Source: Filimonas zeae
GTDB lineage: Bacteria; Bacteroidota; Bacteroidia; Chitinophagales; Chitinophagaceae
DNA length: 64,000 nucleotides
Assembly: GCF_014641615.1 (NCBI RefSeq)
Contig: NZ_BMIB01000004.1
Coordinates: forward strand, 1,072,785 to 1,136,784
Direction of reading: 5' to 3'
The notes under the pieces: model-generated
What the model was told of the DNA's origin: nothing
What the model saw: the letters and a program-made list of their open reading frames with translations, nothing else
Databases searched by the model: none
Shown here: positions 1-8,253 of the stretch, one piece after another
Layout: the number at the start of each line of letters is the position of its first letter
Numbering within the stretch: position 1 is the stretch's first letter
Program-made: the position numbers and the translations under genes

Positions 1-279
1 TAAAAAAGCTTTAACAGGCTGAATATAGAGTAAAAACAGCAATATATTATTAAACAGAAAGCGCTTCACCAACTTGTAAAAGGTATTCTTACGTGTATAA
101 CGGAAGGCGATCGAGCAGAAATAACTTTTGTTCATTTTGTTCAAGCCTTGGCGGTATAACTTTTTGCATAGAAATTAGCGATCTATGCCTAAAGCAGGAA
201 AAAAGCCATTGATAACCGGAGGCAAAAAGAAGATCTAGCCAGATACCGGAATACTTTTATACAAAACCTTACAACATTT

Positions 280-975
280 TTGCAGGATGCAATTGGCGCA
301 GAGCTTTGCAGCTGCATACCAGAATCGGAGTGGCAGAAAATGTTCGGCTACAGGGGCACAGCCATACGTATAAGAGCAGCGGAGGAGCATAACATTGCAC
401 CCGCCATGCTAAAATCATGGGGTTCTATACTAAGAAGTCTGGTGGAAAACAATCCGGTTTCAGTTAGCATTGGTGATGTCACAGAGTTGAATTTACAGGA
501 ATGTTTTCTTATTCACCTTACTCTTATGAGCTATACAGGGCAGTTGACGTGTGATAGCTTTGCCAACGCAGACAAGGTATGCAGTGCATTAGAGCATTTT
601 AAGAACTATCCTAAAGTGCCCTCCTTTACAGAAGCATTGGATAAACTATACAGGAACACGCACACCATATGTGTTATTGACAGCAACCTGCAGCACACCC
701 TTTACGGCGCAACCCAGCAACTAAGATTACATAAAGAGGGCGAAGGTGGCGTAGGTTATGTTATTTTGATGCACGCCCTTAAAACGGAAACCATATGGGT
801 TACTCTCGGCGACCACAACCGCATTGCTTACCGGATTGGCTTTGCTGATTATAAATGCGGAAACACAATTAACTTTGTTTCTATAACGCCGGAAAACCTG
901 TTTTTACCAAAGGGAGAAGAGCTTCCCGTATATATATACAATCTCATGCACTACAGCGCTTGGCAGAACGTTTAG
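280..975 (+). CDS. Hypothetical protein, 5' end uncertain (possible frameshift)
   Basis: I do not recognise this protein of about 231 residues. It has no signal peptide or membrane segment and looks cytoplasmic. There is no ATG at the apparent 5' end; the listed start is a TTG at 280, and the first internal ATG is at 340. The same frame is open back to 193 and reads like real protein (RKKAIDNRRQKEDL...). An ATG at 185 (MPKAGKK) lies in another frame and would join this frame if a run of six A at 199-204 had one more A. So the gene is either frameshifted at its start or begins at a non-ATG codon. A TTTG (136-139) followed by a TATAAC-TTTTTG stretch (155-166) could be its promoter. The next gene starts 50 bp downstream on the same strand. 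Bases 1-184 hold nothing else I recognise. Confidence 0.55.
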   Translation: MQDAIGAELCSCIPESEWQKMFGYRGTAIRIRAAEEHNIAPAMLKSWGSILRSLVENNPVSVSIGDVTELNLQECFLIHLTLMSYTGQLTCDSFANADKVCSALEHFKNYPKVPSFTEALDKLYRNTHTICVIDSNLQHTLYGATQQLRLHKEGEGGVGYVILMHALKTETIWVTLGDHNRIAYRIGFADYKCGNTINFVSITPENLFLPKGEELPVYIYNLMHYSAWQNV

Positions 976-1025
976 ATGGGCTACCGGCGGCCAGTCTGAA
1001 CATTCATTTATATTATAGTTTTAAA

Positions 1026-1331
1026 ATGTCAGTTAAGGCCATCCGTTTTAAAGGGTCTCTTCTAATCCCCTTTTCTATATACCAGGAACGTGCAGGCTAT
1101 TTTACCGGAGAGATTGTTGACGGCAAGCTTATTCTTACCACCTTCTTATTTCTTACAAACAACAACACTCCTGAAGGCGAAGAGATTTACAAACAATATG
1201 AATTAACACGAATTGACAAAGATTACCTTTCCATTAACAAGCTGAGTAGCTTTGTTGCTTCAGACATTGCTCAAAACCCTGAAGCCAGGAACTTTTTATT
1301 AAGACAGGCTGTGAAAGCCTCTTTAAAATAG
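1026..1331 (+). CDS. Hypothetical protein (101 aa)
   Basis: Small protein of unknown function, without signal peptide or transmembrane segment. I chose the ATG at 1026 (MSVKAIRFKG) because the longer reading begins with a TTG at 960 inside the end of the preceding gene. It lies 50 bp downstream of that gene on the same strand, so the two are probably co-transcribed. The sequence is rich in alternating hydrophobic and polar residues, suggesting a small beta-rich fold; no catalytic motif is visible. Confidence 0.55.
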   Translation: MSVKAIRFKGSLLIPFSIYQERAGYFTGEIVDGKLILTTFLFLTNNNTPEGEEIYKQYELTRIDKDYLSINKLSSFVASDIAQNPEARNFLLRQAVKASLK

Positions 1332-1345
1332 AAAAAACCAACTAT

Positions 1346-1411
1346 ATGCACTTACCTGATGAAAAGCAACTGGGTAATGCTTTGTTGAAATACCTGGAGA
1401 AGGCCCACTAG
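1346..1411 (+). CDS. Possible 21-residue small ORF
   Basis: ATG at 1346 reads MHLPDEKQLGNALLKYLEKA before a TAG at 1409-1411. It follows the preceding gene by 14 bp on the same strand. It is amphipathic-helix-like and could be a small protein, or the remains of a longer gene whose rest is lost. There is no independent support. Confidence 0.2.
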   Translation: MHLPDEKQLGNALLKYLEKAH

Positions 1412-1439
1412 CCGTAAATATCCGCCACTTGTAACAACG

Positions 1440-2015
1440 CTAATAATTACTATACGTTCTATACCAATTACTACGCACTTTCCAATTATTAACGGGATAA
1501 AGCTCAGTTAGACCTTCCAGATTTGCTGCAACCTCCGGATCATTAGTATATACCAATTGTATATTTGCTGAGTAAGAGCTAAACATATTCTTAGTATCAA
1601 AGCGCACTGTAACATATTGGTTATTTTCACTTCTGGTTATCCAAACTAAATTACCGCCGGATGAAAGGCAAGGGAAAGAATAGGGTAACCGGAAATAGCC
1701 TTTGGACGCCGGCTTCAATTGCCCGCTTTTTATCTGCTCCACTACCTCCTGCCTTTTAGCATTGAATATTGCACGATCTGCCTGTTCAATCCACCTGCTT
1801 ACATTCCAATCGAACATCGTAAGCAAAAAAAGAGTAGTTATTGAAAATAAAGACAATAAGCGCTGTTTGGAAAGCTGCCTACGTTCTCTTACTGTTTTTA
1901 CTATTTCAACAATTGTAAGCATAAAAAGAGCCAGCAGCATAAACAGCCACGAGAATTGTACCAGATACAACGCAAACCACATTAGTACAATAAGGAGCAG
2001 GGTTGTTTTCTTCAA
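1440..2015 (-). CDS. Hypothetical membrane protein (191 aa)
   Basis: The N-terminal 65 residues contain three hydrophobic segments: residues 4-22, 24-40 and about 55-67 (SLFSITTLFLLTMF). The remaining about 120 residues are polar and would lie on one face of the inner membrane, probably outside. I recognise no family. The start MKKTTLLLIVLMWF is a natural membrane-insertion start. It lies 47 bp downstream of the next lipoprotein gene on the same strand, so the two may form an operon. Confidence 0.6.
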   Translation of the reverse strand: MKKTTLLLIVLMWFALYLVQFSWLFMLLALFMLTIVEIVKTVRERRQLSKQRLLSLFSITTLFLLTMFDWNVSRWIEQADRAIFNAKRQEVVEQIKSGQLKPASKGYFRLPYSFPCLSSGGNLVWITRSENNQYVTVRFDTKNMFSSYSANIQLVYTNDPEVAANLEGLTELYPVNNWKVRSNWYRTYSNY

Positions 2016-2062
2016 GGGAGTATTTTTAAACAGATTGAAGTTAATGAAAAATCACATCTTTT

Positions 2063-2797
2063 TTAATCCTCCTTATAGGTATCATACTCATCAAACCGCA
2101 CCTTCCCGAAATCTTTAGTGGTCTTTATTGTAGTGGTTACCTTATTGGGGTCTGTTGTTGCATGAAAACTTTCAGAGCCCTCCTTGTATAAATACCAGTA
2201 AGCATCAGCCGGAGCATAGCGGAAGGTGGTTACCCGCCCCCAGCGCCAGGCGCTGCCACCGTAATGCTCTATAGAAAAATACCCGTTCTTTATTACCACC
2301 TTCATAAACGGATCACCCATGGCGCCACCGCAGTCGATACATAAAACCACATTATCGTTGCGGGCAGCTATCTGCCAGGTATTGTCTGCCTTGCCGGTAA
2401 GAATTAACAGCGGACGTTTTTCAGGATGCTCCGACACATCGGATGTAGTGTCTTCCCCATTCTTTTTTAATACCAGTATCATATCCGGCCAGGAATCAAG
2501 GTTCAGATCGCCCGTGGCTGTATCTATAGCGGTATAGCCCCCCGGCACAAACTGCGCTATAGCGGGTGGCAAGTCGTCTATATCCTCATTAAAAGCCTCG
2601 TGTTTAAAATGTGCAAGTGGCGCATCATCCGAAGATGTATCCGCTTGTTCAGCATTGGCAGGTGCTGTAACAGCAGGGGTATTACTTTTAGCTTTAGCAG
2701 CATTTATATGGCTGTTTTGCTGGCAGGAAGTTGCCGCAAAAAGGGCAACTGCTATTATCAGTACGCTGTAGCGGGGGTATAAAATGGCACTTAACAT
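2063..2797 (-). CDS. Hypothetical lipoprotein with FG-GAP-like calcium loop
   Basis: A 244-residue exported protein. The hydrophobic N-terminus ends in LFAATSC, a lipobox, so it should be a lipoprotein (Cys at about residue 25). A low-complexity Ala/Thr/Ser linker follows. The core contains GDLNLDSWPDMILVLKK, which resembles the D-x-D-x-D-x-x-D calcium loop of FG-GAP/VCBS-type repeats; only one such repeat is visible. Function is unknown. It is divergent from the first PepSY-like gene, with that gene's promoter lying between them. Confidence 0.6.
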   Translation of the reverse strand: MLSAILYPRYSVLIIAVALFAATSCQQNSHINAAKAKSNTPAVTAPANAEQADTSSDDAPLAHFKHEAFNEDIDDLPPAIAQFVPGGYTAIDTATGDLNLDSWPDMILVLKKNGEDTTSDVSEHPEKRPLLILTGKADNTWQIAARNDNVVLCIDCGGAMGDPFMKVVIKNGYFSIEHYGGSAWRWGRVTTFRYAPADAYWYLYKEGSESFHATTDPNKVTTTIKTTKDFGKVRFDEYDTYKED

Positions 2798-2893
2798 GAA
2801 AGCCGGACTGTTTTAGAGTTATACTATCGGGTTAATCCGATAACAAATATAAAACTATCGTCTGAAGCCGCACACTGCTTCACCAGCGGACAT

Positions 2894-2995
2894 AAAGTGT
2901 ACGGTTCCGCACACTTTAGCTACAGCCCCACCACAGAACAAATATTGATTATCAAAACATTACAACTGGCATAGCGGATTGGCACTCCATTGGAC
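2894..2995 (+). promoter_or_regulatory. Promoter of PepSY-like copy 1: palindrome plus sigma-54-like box
   Basis: A palindrome with 9-bp arms (AAAGTGTAC / GCACACTTT, one mismatch) around the spacer GGTTCC covers 2894-2917. The centre (2905.5) lies 75.5 bp before the first G of TTGGCACTCCATTGGAC (2979-2995). All six copies share this layout and exact spacing. The second element resembles a sigma-54 -24/-12 promoter (TGGCAC...TTGC) but has A instead of C at the usual -12 position. The initially transcribed GTAAACGCAAAAACA stretch is also conserved. Sigma-54 use is inference. Confidence 0.6.
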
Positions 2996-3045
2996 TTATC
3001 TATTACGTAAACGCAAAAACAAAAAAACATTATAAACTTACTATT

Positions 3046-3480
3046 ATGAAAAAGTTCATCATCGCCGCCATCACCGTTATCACTTTAGCTACTTCTGCTT
3101 TTGCAGCTGATACCAACGACAAAACCATTAACCTGTTTAAAGCAGCTTATCCTGGCGCAGAGAAAGTACATTATAAAGCAGTAGGAGAACTGGTTAGTGT
3201 AAGCTTTGTGCTGGACGGCACTAATATGCAGGCCTTCTATAACACAGAGGGTGAGCAGATAGCTGTTAGCCGCGTAACAGATTATAAGCGCCTGCCTTTA
3301 CGCGCAACAACTACACTCGAAAACAAATTCAAAGGTTATACCGCCACAGAAGTAATTGAAATGGACCACAGCACAGAAGGCACTTCTTATTACGTATCGC
3401 TGGTAAACGATAGCCAGAAAGTAATTGCACAGGTGAGTGTGAGTGGAGAAGTGAGCGTGTTTAAAAAAGCAGCTAAGTAA
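3046..3480 (+). CDS. Secreted PepSY-like protein, copy 1 of 6
   Basis: A 144-residue exported protein. The signal peptide (MKKFIIAAITVITLAT...AFA) would be cut at AFA-AD to leave a periplasmic or secreted domain of about 124 residues. The order of motifs FKAAYPGA..V.Y, a VSVSF...MQAFY strand pair, E(G)EQIAVSR, LP...A and a C-terminal GEVSVFKK resembles the PepSY-like (DUF2874, BLIP-like fold) proteins common in Bacteroidota, which are small, have no known enzymatic activity and often bind or respond to envelope conditions. The family name is my judgement from pattern. It is monocistronic: own promoter 100 bp upstream and a hairpin terminator 25 bp downstream. Five paralogues occur in the next 18 kb; copy 2 is the closest, with few differences. 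Confidence 0.75.
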   Translation: MKKFIIAAITVITLATSAFAADTNDKTINLFKAAYPGAEKVHYKAVGELVSVSFVLDGTNMQAFYNTEGEQIAVSRVTDYKRLPLRATTTLENKFKGYTATEVIEMDHSTEGTSYYVSLVNDSQKVIAQVSVSGEVSVFKKAAK

Positions 3481-3505
3481 CAGGAATCAATTATTTATAA
3501 TCCGG

Positions 3506-3531
3506 GCCTTCCTTTCAGGAAGGCTTTTTTA
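3506..3531 (+). terminator. Rho-independent terminator of copy 1
   Basis: GCCTTCCT-TTC-AGGAAGGC (8-bp perfect stem) followed by six T. It lies 25 bp after the stop codon. Similar GCCTTCC/GGAAGGC stems follow the other copies. Confidence 0.85.
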
Positions 3532-3588
3532 TTTGCGTCCAGCGTTCTGATGACCTCTATGACAATTGAGCGTTGTTATTAACAAAGC

Positions 3589-4272
3589 TCAATCCACGAT
3601 ACCCTCGTCCTTCATTTTCTGAATCAAGGCTTCGCAGGTAACTTGATTGCCTCCGTAAAAATGTAAAAAACTCAACCCTGAGTCGCTCAACCATTTGCTT
3701 TTTTGAATGAAAATACCATTCATGGACACCCATTCATTATATGCATCACTGGCTCTCGAATACCGGAAATACTGGCTCGTTTGTGTTGCAAACGCCTTCT
3801 CATTAATAAGATTATAGTAGTAAGGATGCTCATATTGCTGATCTCTGCGCAGTAAATCATGCAATGCATAACCCTCTATCAATTTTTCGAAAGAAGAATA
3901 CAGACAATTCACCGCATCACGCAATTCATCATATATACAGACTTCGCCATCTTCTGCCAGCACAAAACTCACAGGAGCAGCTTCATAATCGCCGAAATCA
4001 AAATAATGCCGTCCATTTACTTCAAAACAATCTATAGGTGCGTTCTTCAAAATTTCTTTCGCCGAAAACAGCCATGCCTTAAACATCTCCCGGGGCTTTC
4101 CATAAACACCTAGCTTAAGGCCGGAATACTTCATTTGGTAATTCACCACCGCCTCAAAAACAGGTATGCCTTGCCCTTCCATGTATTTCACAACCTTGCT
4201 GCGATCGTCTACTATGTAATTTTTATCCCTCTTAATGGTGCTTAGATATTTGTAAGCTCTGTTCGACAGCAT
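3589..4272 (-). CDS. Hypothetical cytoplasmic protein (227 aa)
   Basis: Unknown protein, no signal peptide or membrane segment. I chose the ATG at 4272 (MLSNRAYKYL); the longer reading needs a TTG at 4317 that would intrude on the regulatory region of PepSY-like copy 2. It is rich in aromatic and acidic residues, and the layout (VSFVLAEDGEVCIYDELRDAV, SSFEKLIEG) recalls SMI1/KNR4-type immunity or regulatory proteins, but I cannot assign it. It is inserted between two PepSY-like copies on the opposite strand. Confidence 0.5.
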   Translation of the reverse strand: MLSNRAYKYLSTIKRDKNYIVDDRSKVVKYMEGQGIPVFEAVVNYQMKYSGLKLGVYGKPREMFKAWLFSAKEILKNAPIDCFEVNGRHYFDFGDYEAAPVSFVLAEDGEVCIYDELRDAVNCLYSSFEKLIEGYALHDLLRRDQQYEHPYYYNLINEKAFATQTSQYFRYSRASDAYNEWVSMNGIFIQKSKWLSDSGLSFLHFYGGNQVTCEALIQKMKDEGIVD

Positions 4273-4324
4273 TTCAATATTTATTTCTCTGATACTGTAA
4301 TAATACAACACAAGCAATTACTAA

Positions 4325-4456
4325 TAAAGTGTTCGCTGCATTGTTAGCGTACAGAAAGTGTTCGCTTCCGGACAGCGGGCACATAAAAGCCAGACCTAAG
4401 CGAAACTGATAATCAACCTGTTACCACTGGCATACCGGGTTGGCATTCCGTTGGAC
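4325..4456 (+). promoter_or_regulatory. Promoter of PepSY-like copy 2
   Basis: AAAGTGTTCGCT occurs twice 30 bp apart (4325 and 4355). The second begins a TGTTC-GCTTCC-GGACA palindrome (4359-4374, one mismatch) centred 75.5 bp before the GG of TTGGCATTCCGTTGGAC (4440-4456). The whole block from about 4318 to the start codon is nearly identical to the block before copy 4, although the coding part matches copy 1 better. Confidence 0.6.
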
Positions 4457-4505
4457 TTATATACTACGTAAACGCAAAAACAAAAAAAATTATAACCTTA
4501 CTATT

Positions 4506-4940
4506 ATGAAAAAGTTCATCATCGCCGCCATCACCGTTATCACTTTAGCTACTTCTGCTTTTGCAGCTGACACCAACGACAAAGCCATGAACCTGTTTAA
4601 AGCAGCTTATCCTGGTGCAGAAAAAGTACGCTACAAAGCAGTAGGCGAACTGGTTAGCGTAAGCTTTGTGCTGGATGGCACTAATATGCAGGCCTTCTAT
4701 AACGCAGAGGGTGAGCAGATAGCTGTTAGCCGCGTAACAGATTATAAGCGCCTGCCTTTACGCGCAACAACTACAATCGAAAACAAATTCAAAGGTTATA
4801 CCGCCACAGAAGTAATTGAAATGGACCACAGCACAGAAGGCACTTCTTATTATGTATCGCTGGTAAACGATAGCCAGAAAGTAATTGCACAGGTGAGTGT
4901 GAGCGGAGAAGTGAGTGTGTTTAAGAAGTCAGTGAAATAA
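4506..4940 (+). CDS. Secreted PepSY-like protein, copy 2 of 6
   Basis: Same 144-residue architecture as copy 1: 20-residue signal peptide, then a PepSY-like domain. It differs from copy 1 at only about seven residues (for example R for H in EKVRYKAV, and the end KKSVK). The start is the conserved MKKFII ATG at 4506; an upstream in-frame extension would run through the promoter. Function is unknown; export to the envelope is clear from the signal peptide. It is monocistronic, followed by a very long perfect hairpin. The upstream DNA is of copy-4 type, indicating recombination between copies. Confidence 0.75.
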   Translation: MKKFIIAAITVITLATSAFAADTNDKAMNLFKAAYPGAEKVRYKAVGELVSVSFVLDGTNMQAFYNAEGEQIAVSRVTDYKRLPLRATTTIENKFKGYTATEVIEMDHSTEGTSYYVSLVNDSQKVIAQVSVSGEVSVFKKSVK

Positions 4941-4955
4941 TGTTTAGAAGTATAT

Positions 4956-4998
4956 CACAACAGAAACGCCTTCCACAAGGGAAGGCGTTTCTGTTGTG
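4956..4998. terminator. 19-bp perfect hairpin after copy 2
   Basis: Arms 4956-4974 and 4980-4998 are perfect complements with a 5-nt ACAAG loop; the core is GCCTTCC/GGAAGGC. No clean T-run follows on the plus strand beyond the GTTTCTGTTG inside the arm. It may end copy 2 and, from the other side, the protease gene that stops at 5052. Confidence 0.65.
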
Positions 4999-5051
4999 AA
5001 GAAGCTCCTTATATAAAAAGGCGCTGTATCAATTCCGGCTCCACGAGGCGT

Positions 5052-7004
5052 TTACACAATTTCAAAATCCTGAAAGTTATCAGCCATATCAGACAACTCT
5101 ATCCAAAAAACACCTCCGCCTTCTTCAATGGCCTGCGCTTCCCAATGTTCGTTATAAGTACGTCCATATTCTCCCCATGGGTTTCTCAGTTGCACCCAAT
5201 GTATATTACCCGCTTCATCCGATTGAGGGTCGCGGGTCTTATTCATCCTCAGGTCCAGAACAGAATATGCATGTCCGCCCACCAACCCTTTATATTTGGG
5301 CTCTCCGCTATGGCCGCTTCCCTCCGATGAATCGTCTGACAGTTCTTTTTCAGTAGCGGTAGATACCAGCTTACCGGTACGCAGCGCCTCTTCTAACTTA
5401 ACAAGTACCGCCATCTGTCCCTGAGAGTATATACCGGTACCTACAGCGCCTCTGTACAAGCCCGACTCCGTTACCCAGCCGGTTATTCTTTGCTTTATCT
5501 CTTCATTCAATTCTTTGTCTTCAAAAAACTTGGCAAAATCCTCCACCTTTTTGCATTCCTCCAGCTTTGCTCTGTTATCCCCCTCTTCCACAAATCCCGC
5601 CCATTCTTTAATAAGCGCAAACGTTTCGCCAAATATCGGCGTAAGTATACCTAAAGCAGATGCACATTTCTCCTGCTGCTCCTCCTCTTCAGGAAAACCG
5701 GAAAGCTCCTGTATCACATCCCACATATCACCTATATCAAACGCCCATGGCGTACCATTATCCATATCGGGCACATCCTGCAGGCTGGCACCACTGGCCT
5801 TGTGCGACGCCACCTCTTTGCCGGTGAGCACTCCCATAGTATACCCTATCATATCTCCCTCAATATCTTTAATAGAAAAAAACTGTCGTTTACCACTCAG
5901 ATTACCGGCAAAATTGCCGGCAGCATACGCCTTCTGTATCATTTTTACCCACAGCGCACTGTTATTATACAAGTCGTTTCCTTCGCTATCTTTAGCCGTG
6001 GAGCGCGGCACGCGGAGATACTGTGGCGACCTTTCGGGCAACCTGAACAAACGCACAACTACCTCTGGCCCATTATCAAACAACATCCCTTTGATAAAGA
6101 CGGGATCTTTGGCAGCAAGCCCTGCCAATGCAGCCTGCAGATAGCAATCGCCCAGATTGGTTTGCAGCACATCTTCTTTTACAGGTGATCCACGGGGATA
6201 CAGTGGCGCTTCGCTGACTTTATATTGATCATCCAACACATCGCCTTTAAGCATCCGCGCCTTTGCGTCAACCCCTTTTAAGCGGATAAAGTAATGCGTG
6301 TCATCTTCTGACAAAATGGTGTACCTGACTGTTTTGGTACCTTTTATTAAAGACGACGCATCTATCCATTCGTCTTTTAACACCTCCCACCTGGTGCCTT
6401 CCTTTATAACACCATCCGTTCTGGCAAGTATATTTTTCTCTGTGGTTTTATCCCGCACAACATCTGTCTTCTCCTGCTTTATGGCTTTAGATAGTGTGTT
6501 CAGATGCTTTTGGTGTTCATGCGCAGGGTCCGTTTCAGGATACGCGCCCTCCGTAATATCCCGCATACACCCGTTCACTTTTGTCTGCAGATTTTCCAGC
6601 TGATGCAACCGGTCCATCACCTCCCTGGCCTCACAGGTACTATTATAAAAAACTGCGGCTTCTCTGATAGCAGCATATTTTATCAGATAAGCTTCTGCGC
6701 TTCCTGTTTCTATTATTTCAGTATCGGATTGGAACACACCAACATCAGCCAGCACACGTTGCACCGGCGCAACTGCGGTTGTGGACGCTTCTGCAACCTG
6801 CTGCACAATGCGGTTACGGGCAGTATGAGCTAATAGCTGAAGCGGATTGTATCCTGGTTGTGAAACCAGAACCCCGGTAAAAAACTGAAAAGGATTACCC
6901 ACATGCCGGCTTTGCAGCAATTGCACGGGATGCCGGGATGTTTTGGCTCCGTTTTGCGCATCGGCAGTCTGGCGGTTATTTTTTGCAGCATTGGCAGATT
7001 TCAT
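5052..7004 (-). CDS. Calpain-type (C2 family) cysteine protease, large
   Basis: A 650-residue protein. The calpain triad is visible: catalytic Cys in NLGDCYLQAALAGLA (about residue 290), His in GGHAYSVLDLR (about 585) and Asn in LRNPWGEYG (about 615). So it should be a thiol endopeptidase of the C2 family. The first about 200 residues are not catalytic: a basic, Gln/Asn/Pro-rich stretch (KNNRQTADAQNGAK, PVQLLQ, APVQRVL) and then a helical region. No signal peptide is visible; the ATG at 7004 (MKSANAAKN) is preferred over a GTG at 7022. Bacterial calpain homologues are often effectors or toxins, and such polar N-termini are seen in cargo proteins of contractile injection systems; that link is inference here. 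It lies between PepSY-like copies 2 and 3 and has no obvious operon partner or immunity gene. Confidence 0.8.
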   Translation of the reverse strand: MKSANAAKNNRQTADAQNGAKTSRHPVQLLQSRHVGNPFQFFTGVLVSQPGYNPLQLLAHTARNRIVQQVAEASTTAVAPVQRVLADVGVFQSDTEIIETGSAEAYLIKYAAIREAAVFYNSTCEAREVMDRLHQLENLQTKVNGCMRDITEGAYPETDPAHEHQKHLNTLSKAIKQEKTDVVRDKTTEKNILARTDGVIKEGTRWEVLKDEWIDASSLIKGTKTVRYTILSEDDTHYFIRLKGVDAKARMLKGDVLDDQYKVSEAPLYPRGSPVKEDVLQTNLGDCYLQAALAGLAAKDPVFIKGMLFDNGPEVVVRLFRLPERSPQYLRVPRSTAKDSEGNDLYNNSALWVKMIQKAYAAGNFAGNLSGKRQFFSIKDIEGDMIGYTMGVLTGKEVASHKASGASLQDVPDMDNGTPWAFDIGDMWDVIQELSGFPEEEEQQEKCASALGILTPIFGETFALIKEWAGFVEEGDNRAKLEECKKVEDFAKFFEDKELNEEIKQRITGWVTESGLYRGAVGTGIYSQGQMAVLVKLEEALRTGKLVSTATEKELSDDSSEGSGHSGEPKYKGLVGGHAYSVLDLRMNKTRDPQSDEAGNIHWVQLRNPWGEYGRTYNEHWEAQAIEEGGGVFWIELSDMADNFQDFEIV

Positions 7005-7068
7005 ACAGGTTTGTTTAAGCACTTTAATTTACAACAAATGCCTCACTGATACACCAGCGTACAGAAAG

Positions 7069-7166
7069 TGTTCGCTTACGAACAGTCGGGCAAATACCGC
7101 CAACCCCTTGAAATACTGACAATCAACCTGTTACCACTGGCACAGCGGGTTGGCATTCTGTTGGAC
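7069..7166 (+). promoter_or_regulatory. Promoter of PepSY-like copy 3
   Basis: Perfect TGTTC-GCTTAC-GAACA palindrome at 7069-7084, centred 75.5 bp before the GG of TTGGCATTCTGTTGGAC (7150-7166). The conserved ACGTAAACGCAAAAACA leader follows. Confidence 0.6.
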
Positions 7167-7216
7167 TTATATATTACGTAAACGCAAAAACAAAAAACAT
7201 TATAAAATTACTATTT

Positions 7217-7651
7217 ATGAAAAAGTTTATCATCGCCGCCATCACCGTTATTACTTTAGCTACTACCGCATTTGCTGCTGATACCAACGATAAAACCATG
7301 AACCTGTTTAAAGCAGCTTATCCTGGTGCTGAGAAAGTACACTACAAAGCAGTGGGTGAGCTGTTTAGCGTAAGCTTTGTACTGGATGGCACCAATATGC
7401 AGGCTTTTTATAACGCAGCGGGTGAGCAGATAGCTGTTAGCCGCTCTATAGCATATAAAAACCTGCCTGCACGCGCTATTGTTGCGCTGGAAAACAAGTT
7501 TAAAGGATACGCTGCTACAGAAGTAATTGAAATGGACCACAGCACAGAGGGCAGTTCTTATTACGTATCGCTGGTGAACGACAGCCAGAAAGTAATTGCG
7601 CAGGTAAGTGTGAGCGGAGAAGTGAGTGTGTTTAAAAAGTCAGCTAAGTAA
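7217..7651 (+). CDS. Secreted PepSY-like protein, copy 3 of 6
   Basis: 144 residues, same signal peptide and fold as the other copies. It diverges in the middle (EQIAVSRSIAYKNLPARAIVALENKFKGYAAT), where copies 1 and 2 read VTDYKRLPLRATTT, so the central segment before the LP motif is the variable part of the family. Its own promoter lies 50 bp upstream and a terminator 25 bp downstream. Function is unknown; likely periplasmic or released. Confidence 0.75.
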   Translation: MKKFIIAAITVITLATTAFAADTNDKTMNLFKAAYPGAEKVHYKAVGELFSVSFVLDGTNMQAFYNAAGEQIAVSRSIAYKNLPARAIVALENKFKGYAATEVIEMDHSTEGSSYYVSLVNDSQKVIAQVSVSGEVSVFKKSAK

Positions 7652-7676
7652 GACCAGTTAGTTCTTCGTATAAACC

Positions 7677-7705
7677 AAAGCCTTCCGTTAGTGGAAGGCT
7701 TTTTT
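7677..7705 (+). terminator. Terminator of copy 3
   Basis: AAAGCCTTCC-GTTAGT-GGAAGGCTTT with a run of T after it. The stem can also serve the convergent RibD-like gene that ends at 7726. Confidence 0.85.
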
Positions 7706-7725
7706 ATTTTGCGCTGCTGCGCTAT

Positions 7726-8253
7726 TTACGGTCGCTTGTAATACAACTGCACCAATCCCTTCTCAAAATGCTTTACCGAAACAAACTGTAGCACCTGCTC
7801 AGGGCGGCCATCTTTAAAAAGCTTTATGCCATCGCCCACCAGTATGGGTATAAGAGAGATGACCATCTCATCAATCATATTTTCCTGTAGCAACGTATGA
7901 ATCACTTCCGCTCCGCCATCGCAGAAGATGTTTTTGCCGGGTTCGTTTTTAAGGCGGGTAACCAATTCTTTTATATCACCTGTATAGAATTTAGTGTTAC
8001 CGGCATCGGGCCTGGCAGTTCTGGTAATAACGTAAGTGTTTTTATCGGCGTGAGAAAATTCAGGTACATGGGCCATAACCCAGTCGTAGGTTCTTCTGCC
8101 CACTATTACCGTATCGATGGTTTTGATGAACTCCGCATAGCCATAATCTTCACCAGGCTGTTCTACTATGGATAAAAAGCCAAGGTCGTCGTTAGGTTTG
8201 GCAATATAGCCATCTACACTTGTGGCGATGTATACTACTAATTTTCTGCTCAT
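7726..8253 (-). CDS. RibD C-terminal / dihydrofolate-reductase-like protein
   Basis: 175 residues. The N-terminus MSRKLVVYIATSVDGYIA and the following DTVIVGRRTYDWV match the RibD C-terminal/DHFR-fold family (YwjB/YyaP-like), and FCDGGAEVIHTLLQENMIDEMVISLIPILVGDGIKLF is the characteristic second half with the G-G and GDG nucleotide-binding turns. Members bind NADPH and are presumed reductases of unknown substrate; this one is stand-alone and lacks the deaminase domain of RibD. Cytoplasmic. It is convergent with PepSY-like copy 3. Confidence 0.85.
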   Translation of the reverse strand: MSRKLVVYIATSVDGYIAKPNDDLGFLSIVEQPGEDYGYAEFIKTIDTVIVGRRTYDWVMAHVPEFSHADKNTYVITRTARPDAGNTKFYTGDIKELVTRLKNEPGKNIFCDGGAEVIHTLLQENMIDEMVISLIPILVGDGIKLFKDGRPEQVLQFVSVKHFEKGLVQLYYKRP

